From Calditrichales bacterium MX18-03 (GTDB lineage Bacteria > Bacillota > Clostridia > Lutisporales > Lutisporaceae), in the NCBI GenBank assembly GCA_021083345.1, contig JAJGRE010000002.1, positions 186,001 to 250,000 on the forward strand: a stretch of DNA of 64,000 nt, written 5' to 3'. The translations under genes were made by a program, and so were the position numbers. The notes beneath the pieces are model-generated. The model did no database searches. It was not told the origin of the DNA and saw nothing but the letters and a program-made list of their open reading frames with translations. How positions within the stretch are numbered: position 1 is the stretch's first letter; every line of letters starts with the position of its first letter. Positions 16,491 to 24,424 of the stretch are shown here, piece by piece.

Positions 16491-17735
16491 TTACGGATTC
16501 CCGCCAACACCATAAGTTATTTCTTCTCTGACATGCAATTCCGTTTTAACTTTCAGCACCTGCATCGCCGCCGCACCGGCAAGCGCCAGGCAGAAAACCA
16601 AAGGCCATACGGCCCGGACACCCATGATGTCCATATAAAGTCCCATGAGGGACGTTCCCAGGGCAGACCCCAGTGCCCAGCTCAGCGAAGTGACGGCGTT
16701 GAATCTGGCTCTGAAATTTTGGGGTGTATTGTTGGCGATGTAAACGCCGAAGTTTGTCACCACCAGGATTTCGCCCACCGTCCAGATAAACGTAGACAAA
16801 ATATATAATGGCATGATGTTGATAAAAGCGATCATGCCAAAGCCGACCGCATACAAAAGCCCTGCGGCGGCAATGGCGCTCAGCGGCTTCCACTTCCTGG
16901 TGGCCTGCGTCACCAGCATGGTCATCCCCAGCACGGTGATGGCGTTAAAGCTCATGACAACGCCATAATTCCTTGCGCCATCATTCCCAAATACATTATC
17001 CAGCATCATGGGAAGTGAAAAGGTATGCTGGTTGTATGCGATGCTGAACAATACATTAATCAAAAGAAACGCAAGTATCTTGGGGCGTTTCATCAAAACC
17101 GTAAAAACATTGCCTTCCTCCCGTTTTTCTTCCTGTCTGACATTCTGATTGTCCTCATGCTTCGGCATGGTTTCCTCTATGTTTGACATAACCAAGGCAA
17201 CCGCAACGAAGGAGGTGATGGCATCTCCAATAAAAATCAGCGGAAGGTAGCGGTTGAATAAAAAGCCTGAAACCAGCGGTCCCAATGCAACGCCGATGTT
17301 GATTCCCAGATAGGACAGAGAAAAGCCCTGTTTTCTCTTTTCTGCCGGCAGCACATCTGTAATAATGGCCGAGATGATGGGACGGACACCTCCATTCAGA
17401 AATGTGGAGATGCATACCAACGTAATAATAATGACAGGATTGTTGAAAAACACACACAATAGCAGCGCTATGCCTGCTGAGGCTTGAAACATGGCATAGG
17501 TCCTTTTGCGTCCGAAATGGTCCGCAATCTTCCCGCCGGCAAAAGAACCCGGAATGCTGGACAGCGCAGCCGCCATGGCAGCGAGCCCGGCACTCTGATA
17601 GCTGAGCCCCAGCTTTTTAACCAGGAAAAGTGTCAGAAAAGGCATAACGAAATCACCGAACCGGTTGATGATCTGCGCAAAAAATATGATGTAAACACTT
17701 TTTGGCAATCCCTTATAGGCATTAAAGATTTTCAA
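16491..17735 (-). CDS. Major facilitator superfamily transporter (DHA1-like)
   Basis: The 414-residue protein has 12 predicted helices and the MFS loop motif GGKIADHFGRKRTYAMF between helices 2 and 3, plus GPLVSGFLFNRYLPLIFIGD in helix 5, as in drug:H+ antiporters. The most likely start is a TTG (MKIFNAYKG), with a weak GGGTGGG upstream. A central loop (NIEETMPKHEDNQNVRQEEK) is hydrophilic. It sits upstream of the PfkB-MATE pair with a 33-base gap and may be co-transcribed. The substrate is unknown. Confidence 0.85.
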   Translation of the reverse strand: MKIFNAYKGLPKSVYIIFFAQIINRFGDFVMPFLTLFLVKKLGLSYQSAGLAAMAAALSSIPGSFAGGKIADHFGRKRTYAMFQASAGIALLLCVFFNNPVIIITLVCISTFLNGGVRPIISAIITDVLPAEKRKQGFSLSYLGINIGVALGPLVSGFLFNRYLPLIFIGDAITSFVAVALVMSNIEETMPKHEDNQNVRQEEKREEGNVFTVLMKRPKILAFLLINVLFSIAYNQHTFSLPMMLDNVFGNDGARNYGVVMSFNAITVLGMTMLVTQATRKWKPLSAIAAAGLLYAVGFGMIAFINIMPLYILSTFIWTVGEILVVTNFGVYIANNTPQNFRARFNAVTSLSWALGSALGTSLMGLYMDIMGVRAVWPLVFCLALAGAAAMQVLKVKTELHVREEITYGVGGNP

Positions 17736-17816
17736 TCCAACCCACCCTTTATCTTTTATTCACACACACCATCCATCATAAATCAAAATGCAATAATTGT
17801 AAACTGCAGCATGTCT

Positions 17817-18632
17817 TTACCACTTTTTTATCGGGATCTGGATCTCCGATACATATTCATTCTCTGAATCGGAAAAGTCATAATCTACAATGTTTTTCTC
17901 GATGGAATCCCCGGCGATACGGTATCCATTGTCTTCAATCCACTGCGTCAGTATCTCGTAGTGTTTTCCCATATCCCTGTAGGGACCAAGAAAGGCTATG
18001 CAGGCATATTCGTTTTCCGGGATGACCTTCAGCTGCATGCATGGCTCTGAATCCATGGCGACAATTTCAATAAAGTACCTGAACTTATTGAAGATCCTCT
18101 TTTCCATGTTTTCTTTTGAGAGGGAGGTGTACACCTGCCCTTCGATGAGCCAGGAACTGGCCTTCAGATACTTCTCATTCCGCTTGAAGGCTTCCTTTAT
18201 TTCCTGATCGTTTTCAACATCGTTCATATCAAGGAAAACACCCATCCGTTCCGGAATACGCTTGACCTTTACCTGATCCAGCTCATCCTTTATGCTTTCC
18301 AGAAGCTCCAGCTTCGTCTGGATCTTCTTTTTCAAGTTGATCAGCCGGTGCATCTTTGCATCGATCTCTTCTTCCTTTTTTTTGAGAAGGTTCACCAGAT
18401 TGCTGGTGTTTTTATTCCGCATGTATTTCTTGATATCCTCCAGAGAAATATCAAGGCTCTTAAAGAACAGAATGCGGCTCAACTTGAAAAAATTCCGGAT
18501 GCTGTAATACCGGTAGTCATTTCTCCAGTCATAATCCGGCTTTAGTAGGTCGATCCTGTCATAATGCCTCAGAGTGTCGGTACTGATATTGAATAGCTTT
18601 GAAAGCTCACCGATCATAAATTTATCCTTCAT
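17817..18632 (-). CDS. MerR-family regulator with C-terminal effector-binding domain
   Basis: The 271-residue protein opens with a MerR HTH (MIGELSKLFNISTDTLRHYD, RIDLLKPDYD), followed by a long basic helix (LLKKKEEEIDAKMHRLINL, KKKIQTKLELL) and a GyrI-like ligand-binding domain (CMQLKVIPENEYACIAFLGP to SEIQIPIKKW). The start MKDKFMIG is chosen because GAGAGGG precedes it; the open frame extends 23 codons further without a site. It is divergent from an OFA-family transporter whose promoter has a 19-bp spacer, so it probably activates that gene. Confidence 0.85.
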   Translation of the reverse strand: MKDKFMIGELSKLFNISTDTLRHYDRIDLLKPDYDWRNDYRYYSIRNFFKLSRILFFKSLDISLEDIKKYMRNKNTSNLVNLLKKKEEEIDAKMHRLINLKKKIQTKLELLESIKDELDQVKVKRIPERMGVFLDMNDVENDQEIKEAFKRNEKYLKASSWLIEGQVYTSLSKENMEKRIFNKFRYFIEIVAMDSEPCMQLKVIPENEYACIAFLGPYRDMGKHYEILTQWIEDNGYRIAGDSIEKNIVDYDFSDSENEYVSEIQIPIKKW

Positions 18633-18745
18633 AGCGCCCTCTCTTATTCCTTTCTTGCCGCAAAGCACTTCGCCCTTTATACCATGCCGCTTTGATGTCA
18701 TTATACAGCACGCCGGAAACCTTTACAATATTCCCATTCCCCCTC

Positions 18746-18776
18746 TTGACCTTTGAGTAACTCTAAAGTTTATAAT
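18746..18776 (+). promoter_or_regulatory. MerR-type promoter of the OFA transporter gene
   Basis: TTGACC (18746-18751), a 19-base spacer, TATAAT (18771-18776). The spacer holds CTTTGAGT and ACTCTAAAG half-sites. Near-consensus boxes at a non-optimal 19-base distance are the hallmark of MerR-activated promoters. Confidence 0.75.
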
Positions 18777-18819
18777 CACTTTGAAATGATGCTCAGCGCA
18801 AATGATATGGAGGTATGTC

Positions 18820-20073
18820 ATGCAAAGAAATGTTACGATCAAAGATGGATGGAAAGTCCTTATAGCAGGTTTGTGTATTAACCTGACCTTGGGCGTCCTG
18901 TATTCCTGGAGTGTCATCAAGAAGGCCATCGTCAGCGAGTGGGGCTGGACAAACAGCGATGCCTCGCTGCCCTATTCCGTTGCTATCGTTGTCTGGGCTG
19001 TTACGCTGCTTTTTGCAGGCAGTCTTCAAGATAAGATCGGCCCGCGGAAGGTTGTGACCTTAGGTGCCATATTTACCGGGGCGGGTTTGATATTATCCGG
19101 TTTTATCCAAAGTGTCCCCTTGCTGATTCTGACCTTCGGTGTTTTAGCGGGAGGCGGTATCGGTTTTGCTTATGCTTCTGTCACCCCCCCTGCCTTGAAA
19201 TGGTTTCATCCCTCCAAAAAGGGCATGGTTACCGGTATTGTCGTAAGCGGGATGGGTCTGGCTTCGCTTTACATCGCACCCCTGACCACCTTTTTGCTGG
19301 AAAAAGTGGGCGTATCCAAAACCTTTCTGATCCTGGGCTTATTCATTCTGGTAGTTGCTACCTTGGTAGCCCAGCTGATCAATAATCCGCCGGCAGGTTA
19401 TGTTCCGCCCGTTCCGGCAAAGCTGCCTAAGTCTGCTGCTAAAGCCGCAGTAAAAGATTATTTCTGGAAGGAAATGGTCAAGACACGGCAGTTCTACTAT
19501 TTCTGGATCATGTTCGCTTTCGCATCCTCTGCGGGGCTTATGATCATAGGAAATATTGCTACCATCGCCAAAACGCAGGCAAGCTGGGAGAAAGGCTTTT
19601 ACCTGGTAGGCTTGCTGGCAGTTTTCAATGCATGCGGACGGTTGGCAGCGGGCTTCCTCTCGGACAAGATCGGCCGGGTCCGGACTATGATGATCGTCTT
19701 TTTGCTGCAGGGAGTCAATATGGCATTCTTTGCAAGCTACGCCACACCCTTGGCCATCTCTATCGGTACAGCCCTGGCCGGCATTGGCTACGGGGCGCTG
19801 CTCAGCCTCTTCCCATCGGTTGTTGCGGATTATTATGGTGTCAAGAACTTCGGGGGCAATTATGGCGTACTCTATACAGCGTGGGGTGTGAGCGGAACCA
19901 TCGGCCCTATTATCGCAGGGTTGGTTGTGGATAAGACAGGCACTTTTGATTTAGCCTATATCATCTCAGCAGCCTTGCTGGCAGTGGCATTTGTCCTGGC
20001 ACTGCTGACAAAACCCCTCAGCGTTCCTGAGAAAGCTGAAGTTTCGAATAATAAGCCTGTATTGGAGGCTTAG
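18820..20073 (+). CDS. OFA-family MFS transporter (oxalate/formate antiporter-like)
   Basis: The 417-residue protein matches the oxalate:formate antiporter subgroup of the MFS, which often exchanges small monocarboxylates or dicarboxylates: LCINLTLGVLYSWSVIKKAI in helix 1, LFAGSLQDKIGPRKVVTLG in loop 2-3, and GGNYGVLYTAWGVSGTIGPI near helix 11 are typical. The start MQRNVT follows TGGAGGT by 5 bases; an ATG six codons earlier has no site. It has its own MerR-type promoter and terminator. The real substrate cannot be inferred. Confidence 0.88.
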   Translation: MQRNVTIKDGWKVLIAGLCINLTLGVLYSWSVIKKAIVSEWGWTNSDASLPYSVAIVVWAVTLLFAGSLQDKIGPRKVVTLGAIFTGAGLILSGFIQSVPLLILTFGVLAGGGIGFAYASVTPPALKWFHPSKKGMVTGIVVSGMGLASLYIAPLTTFLLEKVGVSKTFLILGLFILVVATLVAQLINNPPAGYVPPVPAKLPKSAAKAAVKDYFWKEMVKTRQFYYFWIMFAFASSAGLMIIGNIATIAKTQASWEKGFYLVGLLAVFNACGRLAAGFLSDKIGRVRTMMIVFLLQGVNMAFFASYATPLAISIGTALAGIGYGALLSLFPSVVADYYGVKNFGGNYGVLYTAWGVSGTIGPIIAGLVVDKTGTFDLAYIISAALLAVAFVLALLTKPLSVPEKAEVSNNKPVLEA

Positions 20074-20085
20074 TTCCAGTCAAAG

Positions 20086-20126
20086 CAGGTGCTCTTTGCA
20101 GCGATGTAAAAGGCACCTGTTTTTTA
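20086..20126 (+). terminator. Intrinsic terminator of the OFA transporter gene
   Basis: CAGGTGC (20086-20092)/GCACCTG (20113-20119) with an additional inner CTTT/AAAG pairing, followed by seven Ts. Confidence 0.85.
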
Positions 20127-20174
20127 TTCAAGACTTATCAAAGCCGGTCATGATAACATTCTACGACTTCACTG

Positions 20175-20204
20175 TTTACAAATTTTGGTAAAGTGTGCTA
20201 TAAT
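20175..20204 (+). promoter_or_regulatory. Candidate promoter of the fibronectin-III gene
   Basis: TTTACA (20175-20180), 18-base spacer, TATAAT (20199-20204), 31 bases before the start codon. Confidence 0.6.
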
Positions 20205-20235
20205 TTGGTAAAATATGTAAACAAGGAGATCTGCT

Positions 20236-21390
20236 ATGTTTAGGACCTATCTAACAATCCGGATCTGGCTGGTTTTGCTGTTAATGGCAGCCAATACGCA
20301 ATCCCCTACGGCACCTGGAGGGCTAATCGCCTCCAACCGCACCCAAACGTCAATTTCATTAAGTTGGTCAGCAGCTTACGATGATACCGGTGTTAAAGGC
20401 TATCAGGTATTTAGGGACGGCAAGAAAATCATATCGACGTCAAAATTAAACTATACCAACAGTGATCTGGTACCGGGGAGAAAGTATGCCTATGCCGTTA
20501 AAGCCTATGATGCAGCCGGAAACCTGTCTGAAAGCAGCACCGTTTTATATGCTGCAACCATCAGCGATTATCAAAGCCCTTCACCTCCAAGCGGCCTCTC
20601 AGCAGCTGCTTCATCCTTCACTTCCATAACGCTTGCCTGGGAAGCATCCACGGATAATGTGAGCGTCAAAAACTATGAGGTTTTCCGAAACGGCCAAAAG
20701 ACTGGTTCCACCTCTGACACGCAGTATGAATGCAAACGGCTTATACCCGGCACCGTTTATACATTCCATGTAAAGGCTTATGACAAAGCGGGCAATGCTT
20801 CAGCCGAAAGCAGTCGGATTTCCGCCCGAACCGTGCCTGACCTTCAGGCCCCCACAACCCCCACCGGGCTGAAAGCTGCCTCCGTTACAGTAGCGGAGGC
20901 AAACCTGATATGGACACCCTCTTCTGACAACGTAAAGGTTAAGGGATATGAGATTTTCCGGGATGGCGCAAAGATAGGAACAACCACCAAAACAAGCTAT
21001 TGCAGCAAGAGCCTGGCTCCGGGAAAGAGCTACGAATATGCGGTGAGAGCATCCGATGCATCGGGAAACCTGTCAAAAAACAGTAGTACACTGCGAATCA
21101 GTACACTGAAGGATTCCCTGTCACCCACCGCGCCTGCGGAGCTTAAAATAAGCAAGGCCAGCGGGTCCTCCGTCTCTCTTGCCTGGACAGCCTCTACCGA
21201 TAATGCAAAAGTCTCAGGCTATCAGATTTATTGCAACGGCATCGTCATCGCCACTGCAGCCAGAACCACCCGCACCGTCAAAAGCCCCTTCGGCCTGGGT
21301 ATTGACCTTTACTGGGTAAAGGCTTATGATCAGGCCGGCAACCTGTCGGGCAGCAGCAATAAGGTAACGGCTGTCACGCTGACCCGATAA
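20236..21390 (+). CDS. Secreted protein of four fibronectin type III domains
   Basis: The 384-residue protein has a short export signal (residues 1-20, LTIRIWLVLLLMAA) and then four tandem FN3 repeats of about 93 residues at roughly 23-110, 114-206, 207-299 and 300-384. Each starts with a P-T-x-P-x-x-L phrase, has the central VKGYQVFRDG-like strand and ends YAVKAYDAAGNLS-like. Such repeats are usually spacers in extracellular glycoside hydrolases; here no catalytic, cell-wall-anchor or carbohydrate-binding domain is present, so the protein is all spacer or an adhesin. AAGGAG precedes the ATG; own promoter and terminator. Confidence 0.9.
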   Translation: MFRTYLTIRIWLVLLLMAANTQSPTAPGGLIASNRTQTSISLSWSAAYDDTGVKGYQVFRDGKKIISTSKLNYTNSDLVPGRKYAYAVKAYDAAGNLSESSTVLYAATISDYQSPSPPSGLSAAASSFTSITLAWEASTDNVSVKNYEVFRNGQKTGSTSDTQYECKRLIPGTVYTFHVKAYDKAGNASAESSRISARTVPDLQAPTTPTGLKAASVTVAEANLIWTPSSDNVKVKGYEIFRDGAKIGTTTKTSYCSKSLAPGKSYEYAVRASDASGNLSKNSSTLRISTLKDSLSPTAPAELKISKASGSSVSLAWTASTDNAKVSGYQIYCNGIVIATAARTTRTVKSPFGLGIDLYWVKAYDQAGNLSGSSNKVTAVTLTR

Positions 21391-21396
21391 AAAAGG

Positions 21397-21429
21397 CAGG
21401 CACTATTTACATCAAGTAAACAGTGCCTG
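21397..21429. terminator. Bidirectional intrinsic terminator between the FN3 gene and the methyltransferase operon
   Basis: A 14-bp stem CAGGCACTATTTAC/GTAAACAGTGCCTG with one mismatch and a 5-base loop; it is followed by TTTCTTC on the plus strand and by TTTTT on the minus strand. On the minus strand its stem contains the end of the last operon gene. Confidence 0.85.
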
Positions 21430-22845
21430 TTTCTTCTTTAATAGCTCTTTGCCAATGCCGAGCTCTACTTCAAGATATCTGCGCAGCTCCAGCAGCAATT
21501 CCTCATCCAGCTTAGGCCTTTTATAGGCTTCCAGCATTTCTTCCATCTGCTTTTGAATATTGAGCTCATACAGGCTGAGCGAGTCCTGGTTGTTTTCCAG
21601 TACTTTATTTATCCCTACCTGTGAATGCCAGGCTGTCTTCCGGCAGTTTTCATAGGTATGCTCGGACGTAAGATACTCTCCGCCAATTCCGATACGGCTT
21701 ATTTCATCGACCGGTATAGCTGTATCTGTTACATCCAGCCTTCCCATGAAGCGCTTGGCCATGCTGATTACTTCCAAATCGGATATGAACTTTTCGAAGG
21801 ACATGGACGCATAGCTGTCCAATATCCCGGCGCTGTGCAGTACGAAGCTGGTTTTTTCAGCCAGTGTGCTCATCATGCTCATCATAGACTCATAGCCGCT
21901 TTGAGCTCCAACGAACTTTGCATCCGTCAATGTACCGCCGCAGCGGTTAGGCAAGTTATAAGCCTTGGCCAAACGAGCCGAATAAACCATTTGCAATGCA
22001 TTTAGAGGACTGCCGATGGATACGGCACCAGAGCGCATATTCATCGTTGTGGGGTTCAGACCGTAAATTACCGGGATACCCGGACAAAGCATCTGTGCTG
22101 CTGCGATAGCTGCCAAAGCCTCCGCATTACCTACTGCAAGGTTGCCTGCTATGGTAACCGGTCCGGTGGCACCTGCCATGGGCCCGGGCGCAATGATGAC
22201 AGGCTGTCTGTATCTGGCACAAGCGACAAGCGTGTCGGCGCCAATATTTCCAAGGTGCAGCGGGCTTGCGGTATTGATCAGTGTCAGTAAATGGGGCTTT
22301 TCTCGGAATGCTTCATCCCCGCCATACAATACAGCTGCCATATTCATGCACAGGTCTACTTTCTTTTCTAAGCCTGGTATCCCCATCAAGCACTTATCCG
22401 AATGTATCATTGCAGCAAGCATCATCATGGGCATGCCGATTTCCGGCTGCAAATCCGAAGGCTGAACCAGTATCCCCCCGTTAATGCTGAAAGTATCGCT
22501 TTGATGCACCAGCTTTGCAAACTTGATATAGTCGGCATAGTCGGCACTGCGCCTTGACCCATCCCTGTCTATAATGGAGGTACAGCCGTAACCGGCTGCA
22601 AACCAGATATTTTCTCTGTTTATCAGCATATTGTGTTTAGGATTTCTGGCGTATAAGGTAAATGACTTGGGTGCTTGTGCAATACTCGACATGATCTGGT
22701 CTTCAGTGAAAAAGGCAATGCTGCCTTCAACCTTTACGCCGTTTTTCCTGAGCACTTTGACAATCTCCTGCCTGTGTACGTTGAATCCGGTTTCCCACAG
22801 AATCCGTATGGAAGCCTCATGTATCCTTTTCAATTCATATTCCAT
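21412..22845 (-). CDS. MttB-superfamily methyltransferase 1 (non-pyrrolysine)
   Basis: The 477-residue protein matches the trimethylamine methyltransferase (MttB/COG5598) superfamily over its whole length: GPVTIAGNLAVGNAEALAAI, GGTLTDAKFVGAQSGYESM and IGGEYLTSEHTYENC. The frame has no internal amber codon, so it belongs to the non-pyrrolysine branch, whose studied members demethylate glycine betaine, proline betaine or carnitine and pass the methyl group to a corrinoid protein. The start is an ATG 9 bases after GGAGG. It is the last gene of a ten-gene operon, 15 bases after the ABC ATPase livF. No corrinoid partner is nearby. Confidence 0.88.
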   Translation of the reverse strand: MEYELKRIHEASIRILWETGFNVHRQEIVKVLRKNGVKVEGSIAFFTEDQIMSSIAQAPKSFTLYARNPKHNMLINRENIWFAAGYGCTSIIDRDGSRRSADYADYIKFAKLVHQSDTFSINGGILVQPSDLQPEIGMPMMMLAAMIHSDKCLMGIPGLEKKVDLCMNMAAVLYGGDEAFREKPHLLTLINTASPLHLGNIGADTLVACARYRQPVIIAPGPMAGATGPVTIAGNLAVGNAEALAAIAAAQMLCPGIPVIYGLNPTTMNMRSGAVSIGSPLNALQMVYSARLAKAYNLPNRCGGTLTDAKFVGAQSGYESMMSMMSTLAEKTSFVLHSAGILDSYASMSFEKFISDLEVISMAKRFMGRLDVTDTAIPVDEISRIGIGGEYLTSEHTYENCRKTAWHSQVGINKVLENNQDSLSLYELNIQKQMEEMLEAYKRPKLDEELLLELRRYLEVELGIGKELLKKKQALFT

Positions 22846-22860
22846 CGGAAACACCCTCCG

Positions 22861-23568
22861 TTATGCAATACCTAGGTACATTTTGCGCACATGATCGTCT
22901 TTGGCCAATTCCTCGCTGGATCCTTCCATCGCGATCCTGCCTTGCTCCATAACATACGCACGATCTGCTACGGATAGGGTGGTGTTGACATTTTGCTCAA
23001 CGATAACCACGGTAACTTTTTCTTCCCTGAGTTTTTTGACAGCATCAAAAACAACCAGTACATTCTTGGGAGAAAGTCCCATCGAAGGCTCATCCAGCAT
23101 GACCATTTTGGGTTTGGACATAAGCCCTCGGCCTATTGCCAGCATCTGCCGCTCGCCGCCGCTCATGGTCCCTGCAAGCTGCTTGCTGCGCTCCGCCAGT
23201 CTGGGAAAGAGCTCCAAAACATAGTCCAGGTTCCTTTTCACCTCTGCATTGTCCTTCAAGATATAAGCACCCATCAGAAGGTTTTCTCGAACCGTCATGG
23301 CTGTGAACAGGTTGCGTTCCTCCGGAATAAAGGAAAGCCCCAACTTAACCAGCTGACAGGTCGGCAGCCCGGTTATGTCCTGTCCGTTGAATAGGATCTT
23401 ACCGCTCTTAGGGGTGAGAACGCCTGCAATGGTTTTCAACGTCGTCGTCTTACCGGCTCCGTTAAGACCAAGTATAGCGACAACTTCCCCTTGGTGAATT
23501 TTCAGCGAGACATCCCAAACCACCTGGAGATATCCGTATCCTACATTCAGATTCTGTAGCTCCAACAT
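22861..23568 (-). CDS. livF: LivF-type ABC transporter ATPase
   Basis: The 235-residue protein has Walker A GLNGAGKTTTLKT, signature MSGGERQMLAIGRGL, Walker B MVMLDEPSMGLSP and the LivF-type end VADRAYVMEQGRIAMEG. It powers one half of a branched-chain-amino-acid-type (HAAT) importer together with LivG. GAGGTGG precedes the ATG. In this operon the cargo is probably the substrate of the methyltransferases and opine dehydrogenase rather than leucine or valine. Confidence 0.92.
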   Translation of the reverse strand: MLELQNLNVGYGYLQVVWDVSLKIHQGEVVAILGLNGAGKTTTLKTIAGVLTPKSGKILFNGQDITGLPTCQLVKLGLSFIPEERNLFTAMTVRENLLMGAYILKDNAEVKRNLDYVLELFPRLAERSKQLAGTMSGGERQMLAIGRGLMSKPKMVMLDEPSMGLSPKNVLVVFDAVKKLREEKVTVVIVEQNVNTTLSVADRAYVMEQGRIAMEGSSEELAKDDHVRKMYLGIA

Positions 23569-23601
23569 GAGAATACCACCTCTTCCTGATTTACTGCATT
23601 A

Positions 23602-24339
23602 TTATAAGTTATAGTTTTCGCCCAGATAAGCTTTGATCACATCTTCATGCTCGGTTATCTCCATAGGTGTACCTTCTGCAAGCTTTTCACCGAAATAAAG
23701 CACGGCTATATGGTCGCAAACACTCATAATCAACTTCATCAAGTGCTCAACAATAATAATGGTGATGCCCATATCGTCACGCATCTTGCGGATAAGGACG
23801 GTAATATCGTTAAGCTCGCCGGGCGTCAGTCCCGCAGCAACCTCATCCAATAGAAGCAGCTTGCAATTGGTTGATAAGGCACGGGCCATTTCCAGCCTTT
23901 TCAGCTGCATGGTGTTCAATTCATATGCAAAGGTGTCCGGTGAAAGCGGGAACCCCACGAATTCCAAGTATTCCAAGGCCTTCTTCCTCGCTTCGTGACG
24001 GCTCATTTTTCCTCCAAAGATACCGCCTACCAGTACATTTTCCAATGCTGTCATATTGGGGAAGGACCTGACAATCTGATAGGTTCTTGCCATGCCTTCG
24101 TGGCACACTTTAAAGGGCTTGATGCCTGTTACATCTTTTCCGTTAAAAAAGACCTTTCCCTCCTCTGGGGTGTAAGTTCCGGAAATGATGTTCAGGAATG
24201 TGGTTTTTCCTGCTCCATTTGGTCCGATTAAACCATATATCTGTCCTTGCTCAACTTTAATACTGACATTATTTACTGCTTTTAAACCGCCAAAGCGTTT
24301 GCAAGCATTTTGAGTTTCAAGAAGTACCAACACCTTCAC
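23602..24339 (-). CDS. livG: LivG-type ABC transporter ATPase
   Basis: The 245-residue protein has Walker A GPNGAGKTTFLN, the family's Q-loop phrase GMARTYQIVRSFPNMTALEN, Walker B LLLLDEVAAGLTP and the LivG end DHIAVLYFGEKLAEG. The usual LSGGQ-like signature segment reads LNTMQLKRLEMARAL, that is, the glycines are replaced (family LivG has L-S-Y-G-x-Q-R-R-L-E). This weak signature is worth noting. The start is probably a GTG near 24339 (GTG or the TTG/GTG two codons on); the exact start is uncertain. Confidence 0.88.
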   Translation of the reverse strand: MKVLVLLETQNACKRFGGLKAVNNVSIKVEQGQIYGLIGPNGAGKTTFLNIISGTYTPEEGKVFFNGKDVTGIKPFKVCHEGMARTYQIVRSFPNMTALENVLVGGIFGGKMSRHEARKKALEYLEFVGFPLSPDTFAYELNTMQLKRLEMARALSTNCKLLLLDEVAAGLTPGELNDITVLIRKMRDDMGITIIIVEHLMKLIMSVCDHIAVLYFGEKLAEGTPMEITEHEDVIKAYLGENYNL

Positions 24340-24424
24340 CCGCTTTTCTCATTACTTTTCAGTACGATACAGTGCGACAGACATTGTTCCATCGCACTGT
24401 ATCCTGTTTTACCTAAACACGTGG

